DNA from: Methylomarinum sp. Ch1-1
Lineage (GTDB): Bacteria; Pseudomonadota; Gammaproteobacteria; Methylococcales; Methylomonadaceae
Assembly (NCBI RefSeq): GCF_030717995.2
Contig: NZ_CP157743.1
Coordinates: forward strand, 62,001 to 126,000
Direction: 5' to 3'
Length of the DNA stretch: 64,000 nt
Shown here: piece after piece, positions 53,506 to 62,315 of the stretch
Layout of the letters: each line of letters starts with the position of its first letter
Position numbering within the stretch: the stretch's first letter is position 1
Position numbers and translations under genes: made by a program
Notes under the pieces: generated by a model
What the model was told of the DNA's origin: nothing
What the model saw: the letters and a program-made list of their open reading frames with translations, nothing else
Databases searched by the model: none

Positions 53506-54687
53506 ATGAACAAGAAAATCTACCCGCTGCTGCTGGCCCAGTTCCTGTCCGCCTTTGCCGATAACGCCATTCTGTTCACCGTCATTGCGCTGGTGATGCA
53601 ATCGGAACAACTGGCCCCTTGGTATGTGCCGGCCCTGCAAAGCTCGTTCCTGGTCGCCTTCGTGCTGCTAGCGCCCTGGGTCGGCGGTTTCGCCGACCAT
53701 CACGCCAAATCGCGGGTATTGATTGCCGCCAACTTGATTAAGGCCGCCGGCGCCAGCCTACTCTTGCTAAAAGTCGAACCCTTACTGGCTTATTGCCTGG
53801 TCGGCGTCGGAGCGGCCGTTTACAGTCCGGCCAAATACGGCATCCTGCCGGAACTGGCCGAACACAACCTGTTGGTCAAGGCCAACAGCTGGATCGAAGG
53901 CTCGACGATACTGGCGATACTGCTGGGCATGGTGGTCGGCGCCAAGGTCGCCGACACCTCGATCACCTGGGCGCTGAGCGGCACGATTATACTGTTTCTG
54001 ATTTCGGCGCTGGTGACCTTATGGCTGCCGGTCTCGGTCAGCCAGGAGAAGCCAGCCGACTCCATCCTGCTGCGTTTTTTTCGCCAGATCGGGCGATTCT
54101 TCGACACCCCGCGCTCGCGCTTTTCGATGCTGGGCGCATCACTGTTCTGGGCCGCTGCAGCGACCATCCGGGTCATCATCATCGCCTGGGCGCCGTTGGT
54201 ATTGATGAGCAAGAACGCCAGCGAAATAGCCGAGCTGACGCTGTTCCTAGCTATCGGCATCATCGCCGGCTCGGCCCTGGTGCCCAGATTGATCCCGCTG
54301 AACCGTTTGCGACGAGCCAGATTGCCGGCTTATCTGATGGGGCTGTTCATCATCGCGTTAAGCTTCACCGAAGCGGTATGGCCGGCGCGACTGATGCTGT
54401 TCATGATCGGCATGGCGGGCGGCATGTTCATCGTCCCGATCAACGCCGCCTTGCAAGACCTGGGACAACACAGCATCGGCAGCGGCAGCGCCGTGGCCTT
54501 GCAGGGCTTTTTCCAAAACTTGACGATGTTGGTCGCGGTCGGCTCCTATACCTATGCCTCCTCGCAGCAGGCCAATCCCATCCTGGCCCTGCTAACGCTA
54601 GGCGCCTTGGTCATCGTCGCGACGTTTCTGGTTTCGCTGCACTTGCCGGACAATAGTCAACCCTATCGATTCGATGACGAAAGCTGA
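53506..54687 (+). CDS. lplT: Lysophospholipid transporter LplT-like MFS protein
   Basis: LplT flips lysophospholipids to the inner leaflet for re-acylation by Aas. The 393-residue polytopic protein starts MNKKIYPLLLAQFLSAFADN, typical for LplT (FLSAFADNALLF), and has about 12 hydrophobic segments, with SPAKYGILPELAEHNLLVKA and NSWIEGSTILAILLGMVVGA as conserved blocks. Length agrees with E. coli LplT (397). It works with aas, two genes upstream. Confidence 0.92.
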   Translation: MNKKIYPLLLAQFLSAFADNAILFTVIALVMQSEQLAPWYVPALQSSFLVAFVLLAPWVGGFADHHAKSRVLIAANLIKAAGASLLLLKVEPLLAYCLVGVGAAVYSPAKYGILPELAEHNLLVKANSWIEGSTILAILLGMVVGAKVADTSITWALSGTIILFLISALVTLWLPVSVSQEKPADSILLRFFRQIGRFFDTPRSRFSMLGASLFWAAAATIRVIIIAWAPLVLMSKNASEIAELTLFLAIGIIAGSALVPRLIPLNRLRRARLPAYLMGLFIIALSFTEAVWPARLMLFMIGMAGGMFIVPINAALQDLGQHSIGSGSAVALQGFFQNLTMLVAVGSYTYASSQQANPILALLTLGALVIVATFLVSLHLPDNSQPYRFDDES

Positions 54688-54743
54688 TTGAGCCTTTGCC
54701 CGCATAGCGCATCGGCTCGAGGCCGGCGACAAAATCATTAACT

Positions 54744-56060
54744 TCAATCGGCCTGCAAGGCGGCCGTTTTGCCACGCTTTTCGTTGACCCGCGCCAAAAG
54801 CAACAAACCCAACACGAAGAACATCAACGTCGATAATAAAGCCTGTCGGTGATTTCCTGCAGTCAAATAGTTCACCACGCCATAACTGATCGGTCCGACT
54901 ATCGCCGATAGCCGGTTAACCAGTCCCCACAAGCCGAGGAACTCACCGGAGCGGTCGACCGGGGTAAACTGACTGACCAGCGCCCTGCCCACGGCCTGGC
55001 TGGCGCCCATCGCCACACCGATAATATTGCCGGCGATCCACATCTGAGCCTGTTCTGTCGCAATAAAGGCGGCCAGGATAGCGACGATCCATAATACCAA
55101 GGTCATCGCCAGCGTCGGCACCGAGCCGATTCTGTCTTGCAGATGTCCGCAAATGAACGCGCCGACCGCCGCAGTGACATTAACGACCATGATCAATACG
55201 ATCAATTCTTGCCGGCCGAACCCCATCACCTCTTGGGCATAGATGGCCGCCAGCACCACGACAGTGCTGACCCCCGACTGATAGACGGCCAGCGTCAACA
55301 GAAAGCGGAATAAATCGCGGAAATGCAGGGCATGTTGCAAGGTATGGCGCAGGCGGAGAAAGCCGACGCGAATATAACTTATTTTTTCGCCCTTAGGCTG
55401 AGCCAAGGCGCGTTCGCGCAAACAAAGAAAAGTGGGCAGCGCGGTCAAGGCAAAAATGCCGGCGGTCACCAACAATGTGATCGGAATGATATCGCTGTCG
55501 GCCATGCCCAGTTGCCTACCCCGATAAATAATCCATAAACAACATCCCAGCGTCAACAGTCCCCCGAAATAACCGACACTCCAGCCATAACCGGACATCC
55601 GCCCCATATTTTCTTTCGGCACCAATTCCGGCAGAAAGGCGGCGATTAGATTCTCGCCGGCGGCAAACATCGTCGCCGATAACGTCACCAGCGACATCGC
55701 CAGCCAGACATCACCGGGACCGGCCAGCGCCAGCAAGGCGGTTGCAGAGACACAGCCGATACTGGACACCAGCAGAAAAACTTTTTTGCTGGCCCGGTGA
55801 TCGGCCATCGCCCCGATCACCGGCGCGCTGATCATCACGATAAAATTAGCCAAGCCGACGGCCAAGGCCCATAACAATGTCCCCGTTCCAGCGCTCCTGG
55901 CATCGATGTCGGCGGCAATCACGCCGACGAAATAGGCGCTGTAGATCGTCGTCAACACCACGGTGGTATAGCCCGAGTTGGCGAAATCATACAAGGCCCA
56001 GGCCAGCAATTCCTTGCGCCCGGCCGGAGGCCATAAGTTCTGTCGATTTACGATATTCAT
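54744..56060 (-). CDS. UMF1/Atg22-like MFS transporter
   Basis: This 438-residue protein has about 12 transmembrane segments. KELLAWALYDFANSGYTTVV near the N terminus is the hallmark of the UMF1 (Atg22-related) branch of the major facilitator superfamily; GASQAVGRALVSQFTPVDRS-GEFLGLW is a second conserved block. Substrates of bacterial members are mostly unknown; amino acid or solute efflux is plausible. The first true ATG is 56060 (the frame one codon earlier begins TTG). It follows the TetR gene by 8 bases and is probably regulated by it. Confidence 0.85.
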   Translation of the reverse strand: MNIVNRQNLWPPAGRKELLAWALYDFANSGYTTVVLTTIYSAYFVGVIAADIDARSAGTGTLLWALAVGLANFIVMISAPVIGAMADHRASKKVFLLVSSIGCVSATALLALAGPGDVWLAMSLVTLSATMFAAGENLIAAFLPELVPKENMGRMSGYGWSVGYFGGLLTLGCCLWIIYRGRQLGMADSDIIPITLLVTAGIFALTALPTFLCLRERALAQPKGEKISYIRVGFLRLRHTLQHALHFRDLFRFLLTLAVYQSGVSTVVVLAAIYAQEVMGFGRQELIVLIMVVNVTAAVGAFICGHLQDRIGSVPTLAMTLVLWIVAILAAFIATEQAQMWIAGNIIGVAMGASQAVGRALVSQFTPVDRSGEFLGLWGLVNRLSAIVGPISYGVVNYLTAGNHRQALLSTLMFFVLGLLLLARVNEKRGKTAALQAD

Positions 56061-56068
56061 CAATTACC

Positions 56069-56677
56069 TTACTGCTGCGCCGAACGAACCCAGCCATTGA
56101 GAAAATTTTCCACCAACAATATCACGATAGGCTCTATATTGCTGACCCCAACCAGGTCCAATTTACCGGTCAACGACAACATGCAAACGCCATGTACGCC
56201 GCTCCATAAGGCACGAGCCGCCAGTCTTGTTTGTTCTTCCGAACGACCCGGCGCCAATTGCCTGAACAAGCTCTCGATCCGCACAAACATCAGATTGGCT
56301 TTTTCCCGGTACCAGTCCGGAATCTCACCTTCATCCCGCTGGCACTGTTCAAAAATCATACTCCAACGATTATAGTTCTGACTGGCAAACAACAGATAAG
56401 CCTTGGCCAGTTCGACGATGCATTGTTCGACGCTATCATCGTCGGGCGCCTGATCCAATCTCAGCGCTAAGTCATCCAGCGTACGCCCCTTCACATGCAT
56501 GATCAAATCGGCCATGTTGGCGAACACCATATAGATACTGCCGACGGTATAACCGATTTCCAAGGCGATTTTTCTGACTTTCAAGGCCGGGAAACCATCT
56601 TCCTCGACAATGGTTTCCGCGGCCTTTAACACCATTTCTCTGATCTCTTCCTGACTGTGTTGACTTCTTCTTGCCAT
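56069..56677 (-). CDS. TetR-family transcriptional regulator
   Basis: The 202-residue repressor has an N-terminal TetR helix-turn-helix (about 8-60; MVLKAAETIVEEDGFPALKV, RKIALEIGYTVGSIYMVFAN) and a ligand-binding C-terminal part ending NFLNGWVRSAQQ, of the WHG type. It is co-transcribed with the UMF1-like transporter, so it likely controls that gene and itself. It diverges from the NUDIX gene, whose promoter region it shares (74 bp). Confidence 0.88.
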   Translation of the reverse strand: MARRSQHSQEEIREMVLKAAETIVEEDGFPALKVRKIALEIGYTVGSIYMVFANMADLIMHVKGRTLDDLALRLDQAPDDDSVEQCIVELAKAYLLFASQNYNRWSMIFEQCQRDEGEIPDWYREKANLMFVRIESLFRQLAPGRSEEQTRLAARALWSGVHGVCMLSLTGKLDLVGVSNIEPIVILLVENFLNGWVRSAQQ

Positions 56678-56751
56678 CGCTCTGTTTTGCTAAAATCACG
56701 AAAAGACGCTACCTTACACGACCTAGGTTCAGGAATCGAGAGCAAAAACGC

Positions 56752-57252
56752 ATGCATCATGAATTACTCTCGGTCGTCGATGAAAACGACCGTATTATCG
56801 GCAGCCGCCCACGCCATCAAATCCATGCGCAAGGTCTGCGTCACCGAGCCGTCCATATCCTGGTATTCAATGATCAAGGGCAACTTTTTTTACAAAAACG
56901 TTCGATGAAAAAGGACCTGAACAAGGGCCTCTGGGACACCTCCGCCGCTGGTCATGTCGACGAAGGCGAAGATTATCAGCCCTGCGCGCAGAGAGAAGCC
57001 GAAGAGGAACTCGGCATCCTCGTCGCCGACACACTGGAGGCGCTATTCAAATTGACCGCGACCCCGCGCTTGGGCATGGAATTCATCCAAGTCTATCAAT
57101 GTCGGCATAACGGCCCTTTTCAACTGGCGGCCGAAGAAATCGATGACGGTCAATGGTTCTCTCCGCAAGAAATCAGTCAACGGGTCAATGATGATGATCA
57201 TACGCTGACCGACACTTTTAAAATCATCTGGCAACGCTATCAACAAATATGA
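56752..57252 (+). CDS. NUDIX hydrolase
   Basis: This 166-residue protein has the NUDIX box G-X5-E-X7-REUXEEXGU exactly (GHVDEGEDYQPCAQREAEEEL followed by GI, near residues 65-87), which binds Mg and cleaves nucleoside diphosphate derivatives. HRAVHILVFNDQGQLFLQKR is like the YfcD/isopentenyl-diphosphate isomerase branch, but isomerase residues cannot be confirmed here. The ATG at 56752 (MHHELLSVVDENDR) is chosen over the longer open frame. It overlaps the next gene as ATGA. Confidence 0.9.
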   Translation: MHHELLSVVDENDRIIGSRPRHQIHAQGLRHRAVHILVFNDQGQLFLQKRSMKKDLNKGLWDTSAAGHVDEGEDYQPCAQREAEEELGILVADTLEALFKLTATPRLGMEFIQVYQCRHNGPFQLAAEEIDDGQWFSPQEISQRVNDDDHTLTDTFKIIWQRYQQI

Positions 57253-58013
57253 TCTCCAGACAGCAACTGAACGACTTCTACAGCGCCCTACTGCAACCGG
57301 AACGTTACAGCGACTACGGTCCCAACGGCCTGCAAATTGAAGGCAAGGAGGCAATCAATAAAATAGCCTTCGCCGTGTCCGCCACCAGGGACTCGATCAC
57401 TCGGGCCGTCGAACAGCAAGCCGATGCCTTGGTTGTGCATCATGGGCTATTTTGGTCTTTTCACGGAGCGAAAACGCTGACCGGCCCTTTTGCCAAACGC
57501 GTCGTGCCGCTGATTAAAAAAGACATCAACTTATTCGCCTATCATTTGCCGCTGGACGGCCACGCTGAAATAGGAAACGCCGCGACGTTGGGACGCCTGA
57601 TCGATTGTATCGAACAGCAGCCGTTCGGAGATTACAAAGGCATGCCTACCGGCATAAAAGGTGTGTTGAAAACGCCTGTCGCGGCGGCGACGCTAACGGA
57701 AAAACTGCAGAAGGTGTTGAATCATGACGTGATACTCGCCTCAACGGACCGGTATAGAACCGTCAAGACGCTCGGCATCATCACCGGCGGCGCCAACGGC
57801 GAATGGAAAACAGCGGCCGAGCAAGGATTAGATGCTTATATTACCGGAGAAATCAGCGAACATGATTGGCATGACAGTCAGGAACACGGCATACACATGT
57901 TGGCTGGCGGTCACAACGCGACCGAGCAGTTCGGCATCAAAGCGATGATGAATAAGACACAACAGCAACTGAATGTTGACTGTTTTTTTATTGGCAGTGA
58001 CAATCCTGCCTAA
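57249..58013 (+). CDS. Nif3-like dinuclear metal centre protein (YbgI family)
   Basis: This 254-residue protein belongs to the Nif3/YbgI/GTP cyclohydrolase I type 2 family of toroidal hexamers with a two-metal site. The metal ligands are visible in VVHHGLFWSF (two His), HLPLDGH and the C-terminal GGHNATEQFG. Start NDFYSALLQPERYSDYGPNG and TGIKGVLKTPV are typical. Its biochemical role is unsettled. ATGA overlap couples it to the NUDIX gene. Confidence 0.93.
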   Translation: MISRQQLNDFYSALLQPERYSDYGPNGLQIEGKEAINKIAFAVSATRDSITRAVEQQADALVVHHGLFWSFHGAKTLTGPFAKRVVPLIKKDINLFAYHLPLDGHAEIGNAATLGRLIDCIEQQPFGDYKGMPTGIKGVLKTPVAAATLTEKLQKVLNHDVILASTDRYRTVKTLGIITGGANGEWKTAAEQGLDAYITGEISEHDWHDSQEHGIHMLAGGHNATEQFGIKAMMNKTQQQLNVDCFFIGSDNPA

Positions 58014-58027
58014 GGGTTAGAAAATGA

Positions 58028-58104
58028 TGGCGGAGCGGACGGGACTCGAACCCGCGACCCCCGGCGTGACAGGCCGGTATTCTAACCAACTGAACTACCG
58101 CTCC
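58028..58104 (-). tRNA. tRNA-Asp (anticodon GTC)
   Basis: The minus strand gives a 77-base cloverleaf: acceptor GGAGCGG/CCGCTCC, D arm with AGTTCAGTTGGTTAGA, anticodon loop CCTGTCACG, T arm GCGGGTTCGAGTCCCGT, and an encoded CCA. Anticodon GTC reads Asp codons. A strong promoter lies 16 bases upstream. Confidence 0.97.
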
Positions 58105-58119
58105 GAAGTAGAAGCGCGT

Positions 58120-58147
58120 ATTATATATTAGTTTTTTTAATCGTCAA
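58120..58147 (-). promoter_or_regulatory. Sigma70 promoter for tRNA-Asp
   Basis: On the minus strand TTGACG, 16 bases, TATAAT, followed by a GC-rich stretch (ACGCGC) that may act as a stringent-type discriminator. The start falls 7-9 bases before the mature tRNA. Confidence 0.72.
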
Positions 58148-58162
58148 GCTCAATTTCATGAC

Positions 58163-58834
58163 ATGAAAACAGAAACCCATAAAATCACCGTCAATCCTAA
58201 GGCCTATGTCAGCTCTATCTGGTTGATTCCCGAGGAATATGACAGTGTACTCTTGATTGCCCCGGGCGCCGGCAAGGATATGCATTCCGACCTCATCAGC
58301 CACCTGCATGAAGGCATTGCCGCGCACAACATCATGACGGTGAAATTTAATTTTCCCTATCTCGAGCAAGGCAGGGCCGCGCCGAACTCCCCTTCCATAC
58401 TGGAAGACACGTGGCTGGCGGTGATTAATGCGGTGATGGCGCTGACCGGCCTGCCGCGAAAAAAAATATTTCTCTCCGGAAAAAGCATGGGCGGACGTTA
58501 TGCAACCCTGCTGGCAGCCAAGATGGACGGTTTCGCCGGCCTGATCCTCTATGGCTATCCTTTGCATGCTCCCGGCAGACCCCACAAGCCTCGTAGCGAA
58601 GATTTGAACTCGGTCCATTCGCCCATGCTATTCTTCCAAGGCAGTCGTGATTCGCTCTGCGAACTGGACGTATTCAAGCCGATTCTGGAACACCTACCCA
58701 CCCAGCCTGAACTATATGTCATCGAAGGCGGCGATCATTCTTTCAAGGTGCTGAAGCGACTAAAGCGCAGCGAAGAAATCATACACCAGGAGATGGTGCA
58801 AAAAAGTGTCGAATGGATCAAACAACATCAATAA
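58163..58834 (+). CDS. Alpha/beta hydrolase (KANL3/Tex30-like family)
   Basis: The 223-residue protein has an alpha/beta hydrolase fold with the nucleophile elbow LSGKSMGGRYA (Ser near 113), the acid in FFQGSRDSLCEL and the His in IEGGDHSFKVLKR. SVLLIAPGAGKDMHSDLISH and FNFPYLEQGRAAP near the N terminus are typical of the short hydrolases annotated as KANL3/Tex30. Substrate unknown. Its end overlaps the next gene by 22 bases. Confidence 0.85.
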   Translation: MKTETHKITVNPKAYVSSIWLIPEEYDSVLLIAPGAGKDMHSDLISHLHEGIAAHNIMTVKFNFPYLEQGRAAPNSPSILEDTWLAVINAVMALTGLPRKKIFLSGKSMGGRYATLLAAKMDGFAGLILYGYPLHAPGRPHKPRSEDLNSVHSPMLFFQGSRDSLCELDVFKPILEHLPTQPELYVIEGGDHSFKVLKRLKRSEEIIHQEMVQKSVEWIKQHQ

Positions 58835-59460
58835 GCTGTCCTCTCTGCCATAGCCATCGAAGCAGCGCTTTTTTTTCCGACAAAAGGCGCGGCTACCGAC
58901 GCTGTCCCGACTGTTATCTGGTCTTCGTTCCAACCGAACAGCATTTATCCGCCGACGAAGAAAAAGCCATTTATGATCTGCATCAAAACGATCCTAACGA
59001 CCCCGGCTACCGACAATTTTTAGCGCGCCTTTTTCATCCACTAACCGAACGCCTTTACGCTCAGGAAAAAGGCTTGGACTATGGTTGCGGCCCCGGTCCT
59101 GCCTTGACGATGATGTTGCGGGAACGCGGCTTTGATATGCAGACTTATGACCCGCTGTACGCCGATCATCCGGAACGACTACGGCACGCTTACGACTTCA
59201 TTACCTGCACCGAGGTCGTCGAACATTTCCGCCGTCCTCACGATGAATTTGAACGTCTGTTCGCATTGTTGAAAACCGGCGGTCATCTAGGCGTCATGAC
59301 AAAAATGGTCATCGATGCCGAGGCATTTGCTCGCTGGCATTATAAAAACGACTTGACCCATATAAGCTTTTTCTCGCTATCGACCTTCCAGTGGCTAGCG
59401 AAGAAGTACCGCTGCCGGGTTGAATTTTTGCACAGCGATGTGGTGATTTTTCAGGTTTAA
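58813..59460 (+). CDS. Class I SAM methyltransferase with N-terminal zinc-ribbon-like motif
   Basis: The 215-residue protein starts with CPLCHSH...YRRCPDCYLVF, two CxxC pairs that probably bind zinc, followed by a Rossmann methyltransferase domain: LDYGCGPGPALTMMLRERG (motif I), TYDPLYADHP and FITCTEVVEHFRRPHDEFER. Relatives are often annotated simply as methyltransferases. It is translationally linked to the hydrolase. Substrate unknown. Confidence 0.83.
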   Translation: MDQTTSISCPLCHSHRSSAFFSDKRRGYRRCPDCYLVFVPTEQHLSADEEKAIYDLHQNDPNDPGYRQFLARLFHPLTERLYAQEKGLDYGCGPGPALTMMLRERGFDMQTYDPLYADHPERLRHAYDFITCTEVVEHFRRPHDEFERLFALLKTGGHLGVMTKMVIDAEAFARWHYKNDLTHISFFSLSTFQWLAKKYRCRVEFLHSDVVIFQV

Positions 59461-59496
59461 GATGATGTTTAACACGAATAGCGACAGCAATCAGCG

Positions 59497-60120
59497 ATGA
59501 AAAACGCCTGGATCACGGTTTTCCTGCTCGTCCTTGCCTGGTCGGCCATAGAGCCTAAGGACTACCTGACCTGGGCTCTTGAGGTCTCCCCGGCGATCAT
59601 AGGCTTCATGCTTTTGGCCTTTACCTATCAAAGCTTTCATCTGACGCGCTTGTTGTATATATTGATTCTGCTCCATTGCATCGTATTGATGGTAGGAGGC
59701 CACTATACTTACGCCGAAGTCCCGCTGTTTGACCAGCTAAAACTATATTTGGGATTCGAAAGAAACAATTACGATAAGGTCGGACATTTGCTGCAAGGCT
59801 TTGTTCCGGCCATCATCGCCCGGGAAATCCTGCTCCGCAAACATGTCGTCGACTCCCCGGCGTGGCGCAATTTCTTCATCGTCAGCATCTGTCTCGCCAT
59901 CAGCGCCCTTTATGAGCTTATCGAATGGATCGTAGCTCTTGCTGTCGGCGAATCTTCTGACGCTTTTTTGGGCACTCAGGGCGATAACTGGGACACTCAA
60001 ACCGATATGGCGTTTGCTTTGCTAGGCGCACTCTTAGCCTTGCTGCTGTTAAGCCGCTTACATGACAGGCAATTGCGAAACATCCAATCTGCCCACAAGC
60101 GGGACAAGGCGGACGACTGA
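59497..60120 (+). CDS. DUF2238/YjdF-like inner membrane protein
   Basis: This 207-residue protein has about six transmembrane segments. The block VGGHYTYAEVPLFDQLKLYL, then NNYDKVGHLLQGFVPAIIAR and ISALYELIEWIVAL-AVGESSDAFLGTQGD-NWDTQTDM, is characteristic of the DUF2238 (YjdF) family of unknown function. Last in a three-gene plus-strand series; a repeat-filled gap follows. Confidence 0.85.
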   Translation: MKNAWITVFLLVLAWSAIEPKDYLTWALEVSPAIIGFMLLAFTYQSFHLTRLLYILILLHCIVLMVGGHYTYAEVPLFDQLKLYLGFERNNYDKVGHLLQGFVPAIIAREILLRKHVVDSPAWRNFFIVSICLAISALYELIEWIVALAVGESSDAFLGTQGDNWDTQTDMAFALLGALLALLLLSRLHDRQLRNIQSAHKRDKADD

Positions 60121-60224
60121 TACGCCTGGCGAGGCTAGACAGCGAACTAGCGACTTTCAACGCTGCTCATTGTCGATTGCAGCGCCATTAATAGAAGTAT
60201 AAAGGTAACTGCTCACCGCCATTC

Positions 60225-60299
60225 GTAGGGTGGATAAGCGGAGCGCATCCACCGGGTCGGCATCTTTGGTGGATGCGCCCTTCAGGCTTATCCCCCTAC
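60225..60299. repeat. 75-base palindrome (REP/MITE-like)
   Basis: GTAGGGTGGATAAGC...GCGCATCCACC at the left pairs with GGTGGATGCGC...GCTTATCCCCCTAC at the right around an about 15-base loop. Such GTAGGGTGGATAAGC palindromes are a common type of dispersed intergenic element in proteobacteria. A stable cruciform or RNA hairpin is expected. Confidence 0.7.
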
Positions 60300-60359
60300 A
60301 TGCTGACCGCCATGGATGGCGGAAATGCCGATTTTGCCATGATGCCAAGGATGACATGT

Positions 60360-60579
60360 AGTAGAGCAATGCAGGAGCAATTGCCGATAACGCCATGGAG
60401 GGCGTGTAGTAGAGCAATGCAGGAGCAATTGCCGATAACGCCATGGAGGGCGTGTAGTAGAGCAATGCAGGAGCAATTGCCGATAACGCCATGGAGGGCG
60501 TGTAGTAGAGCAATGCAGGAGCAATTGCCGATAACGCCATGGAGGGCGTGTAGTAGAGCAATGCAGGAGCAATTGCCGA
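60360..60579. repeat. 48-bp tandem repeat, four full units and a partial fifth
   Basis: The unit begins AGTAGAGCAATGCAGGAGCA and ends GGAGGGCGTGT. Units start at 60360, 60408, 60456 and 60504 with no differences seen, and a 28-base partial unit starts at 60552. A diverged partial unit precedes the first. The near-perfect identity suggests recent expansion or slippage. Confidence 0.93.
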
Positions 60580-60739
60580 GGAGCAAAAATCGGCCCTGCC
60601 GCGTTCGATAAGTGGGGCGAGCAGGTACCCCAGACGGATATATTCAGCGCGCACCCTAAGTATCCGACGCAAAATTGGACTTTAGTTGGCAGGCTAACTA
60701 TCATTCGAACCATGAAGATAAAATCACCAACGATATAAG

Positions 60740-60905
60740 CAGCAATTCCCACTTTGGCGTTCAAAAAGGGCATGGGGTGTGTTTGGCGAGGATGTCGGCA
60801 GCAAGGATGCTGCCGTCAAGCCCCCAGGGATGGGTTTACGGCGCTCCTCGACAGACACACCCCATGCCCTAAACACAGCAAAAATGCTCAAACTGGGAAT
60901 TGCTG
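60740..60905. mobile_element. 166-bp MITE with 9-bp target duplication
   Basis: The element starts CAGCAATTCCCACTTTG and ends in the reverse complement of CAGCAATTCCCAGTTTG. Both sides carry CGATATAAG (60731-60739 and 60906-60914), a 9-bp direct repeat. Inside is a further palindrome (GGGCATGGGGTGTGTTT against ACACACCCCATGCCC) and the stem GGCAGCAAGGATGCTGCC. Ends and duplication size match the insertion sequence at 27967-29399, which probably supplies the transposase for this family. Confidence 0.85.
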
Positions 60906-60965
60906 CGATATAAGAGATTAAGCTTGGCGCTCGATCAATCGAGCGTATACTTAGGAGACATTAGC

Positions 60966-61739
60966 ATGAATGATAGCCGTTCCGATAAAGAAACCTTTTT
61001 CTCCTACCCGGTTTGGGATCGCACGGTAAGAATTTTTCACTGGGTCAATGTGCTCTGCATCATCGGCTTAAGCGGACTAGGGCTGATGCTGCTGTATAAC
61101 AAAGATTTCGGCGTCAGTTCCGACGGCAAGGTCTTGTTGAAAACCCTACACGCTTATATAGGCTATGTTTTCGCGTTGAATCTGACCTGGCGACTGATAT
61201 GGGGCTTTATCGGCAATCAATATAGCCGCTGGCGGGCGATATTACCCTTCGGCAAAGGCTATCTAAATTCGTTGATTTCCTACCTAAAAGGCTTTAAAGG
61301 CGGTAGCGGCCCACATTACGCGGGACATAATCCCGCGGCCCGACTAATGGTCACGTTGCTGTTTTTATTGCTGTTCACCCAAGGAACAAGCGGGTTGGTA
61401 TTGGCCGGCACCGACCTGTACCTGCCGCCTTTCGGTCATGAAATCGCCGAGTGGGTCAGCGCTTCCGATGAGACGCATGGTGGACTGACCGATCTTAAAC
61501 CCGGTTCGAAAGTGGGCGTCGATCCAGACAGTTATCGGGAAATGCGGACTTTCAGGAAGCCTTTCATCACCGCGCATGAATATGGCTTCTATCTGCTCGC
61601 CATATTCATATTGCTTCATATCATTGCCGTAGTTGTCACCGAAATCAGGGAAAAAAGCGCCTTAGTATCCGCGATGTTTAACGGCAAAAAGGTCTTCAAA
61701 CAAGACCCCGTCGATTTAGAAGACCGGGAACAATCTTGA
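60966..61739 (+). CDS. Cytochrome b561-type di-haem membrane protein
   Basis: This 257-residue protein has four to five transmembrane segments with His in RIFHWVNVLCI, LHAYIGYVFAL, FITAHEYGFYLL and ILLHIIAVVV, the pattern of the cytochrome b561/Ni-Fe hydrogenase b-subunit superfamily that passes electrons between quinone and periplasmic partners. The ATG at 60966 with AGGAG upstream is preferred to the open frame from 60900, which would begin inside the MITE. The partner is unknown; the next gene is a small membrane protein. Confidence 0.85.
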   Translation: MNDSRSDKETFFSYPVWDRTVRIFHWVNVLCIIGLSGLGLMLLYNKDFGVSSDGKVLLKTLHAYIGYVFALNLTWRLIWGFIGNQYSRWRAILPFGKGYLNSLISYLKGFKGGSGPHYAGHNPAARLMVTLLFLLLFTQGTSGLVLAGTDLYLPPFGHEIAEWVSASDETHGGLTDLKPGSKVGVDPDSYREMRTFRKPFITAHEYGFYLLAIFILLHIIAVVVTEIREKSALVSAMFNGKKVFKQDPVDLEDREQS

Positions 61740-61818
61740 CGATGTAAGGCCTAATAAAATATCCATAGGCACAGAACCACCGTGTTATGCCCCCTAAAAC
61801 TATACCCCCAGCTATCCT

Positions 61819-62208
61819 ATGAAAACACTGCTAGCCACCGTCGTCATTACCGGCCTCATCGCCCTCTATTTCATGGACGTCGCTTTCCATATCAGCTTTT
61901 TCAGCATGGAAATGTTGATTCACAATGCGATCCATTTTTTCGTCGGTTTCATCTTTCTGGGCAGTTGGGTTTGGTACAAACACAAGATGAGGTTTAAAAC
62001 AGCCTTTTACACCATCTCCATTCTGATGGTGCTGGACTACCTTGCCGATTACATACGCGACGTCGACAATTTCACGCTGCAAATGTTAATTTATGATGTG
62101 TTTATCGTGCTTTGGGCAGCCGTCCTCGGTTACTTATCGATGCGCAGCTTAAAGCAAAAGTTACCGCAATCCCAGGACTACCCCAACAGCCAGCCCCCAT
62201 CAAACTGA
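61819..62208 (+). CDS. Small four-helix membrane protein, function unknown
   Basis: The 129-residue product has four hydrophobic segments (LLATVVITGLIALYFM, AIHFFVGFIFLGSWVW, AFYTISILMVLDYLADYI, IYDVFIVLWAAVLGYL) and a polar tail rich in Gln, Pro and Ser. I do not recognise a family. It lies 79 bases after the cytochrome b561 gene on the same strand and may be co-transcribed. Confidence 0.6.
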   Translation: MKTLLATVVITGLIALYFMDVAFHISFFSMEMLIHNAIHFFVGFIFLGSWVWYKHKMRFKTAFYTISILMVLDYLADYIRDVDNFTLQMLIYDVFIVLWAAVLGYLSMRSLKQKLPQSQDYPNSQPPSN

Positions 62209-62315
62209 AACCGCTAGCGGCATCGACATGACTACCTACCCCTCTCATGGCGACAAGCAAGCGGTTTTATCCACTCCATTTTTCAAGGCCCTTATCAAAC
62301 AGCGGCACTTCCTCA

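Larger units (their letters stand above)
60121..60965. other. 845-bp gene-free interval dominated by repeats
   Basis: It contains a 75-base palindrome (60225-60299), a 48-bp tandem repeat (60360-60579) and a 166-bp MITE with target duplication (60740-60905). Long open frames on both strands here arise because 48 is a multiple of three; they are repetitive and not genes. Confidence 0.85.

Noticed and set aside
53793-54656. 287-codon frame in another phase of lplT
   Set aside because: Low-complexity Arg/His/Gly-rich translation typical of an out-of-frame reading of a membrane protein gene.
60360-60579. Possible CRISPR array
   Set aside because: The units are contiguous and identical over their full length, with no unique spacers and no cas genes nearby.
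60157-60773. Several overlapping open frames on both strands with five repeated peptide units
   Set aside because: They are translations of the 48-bp tandem repeat, open in several frames at once, with no ribosome-binding site or signal sequence.
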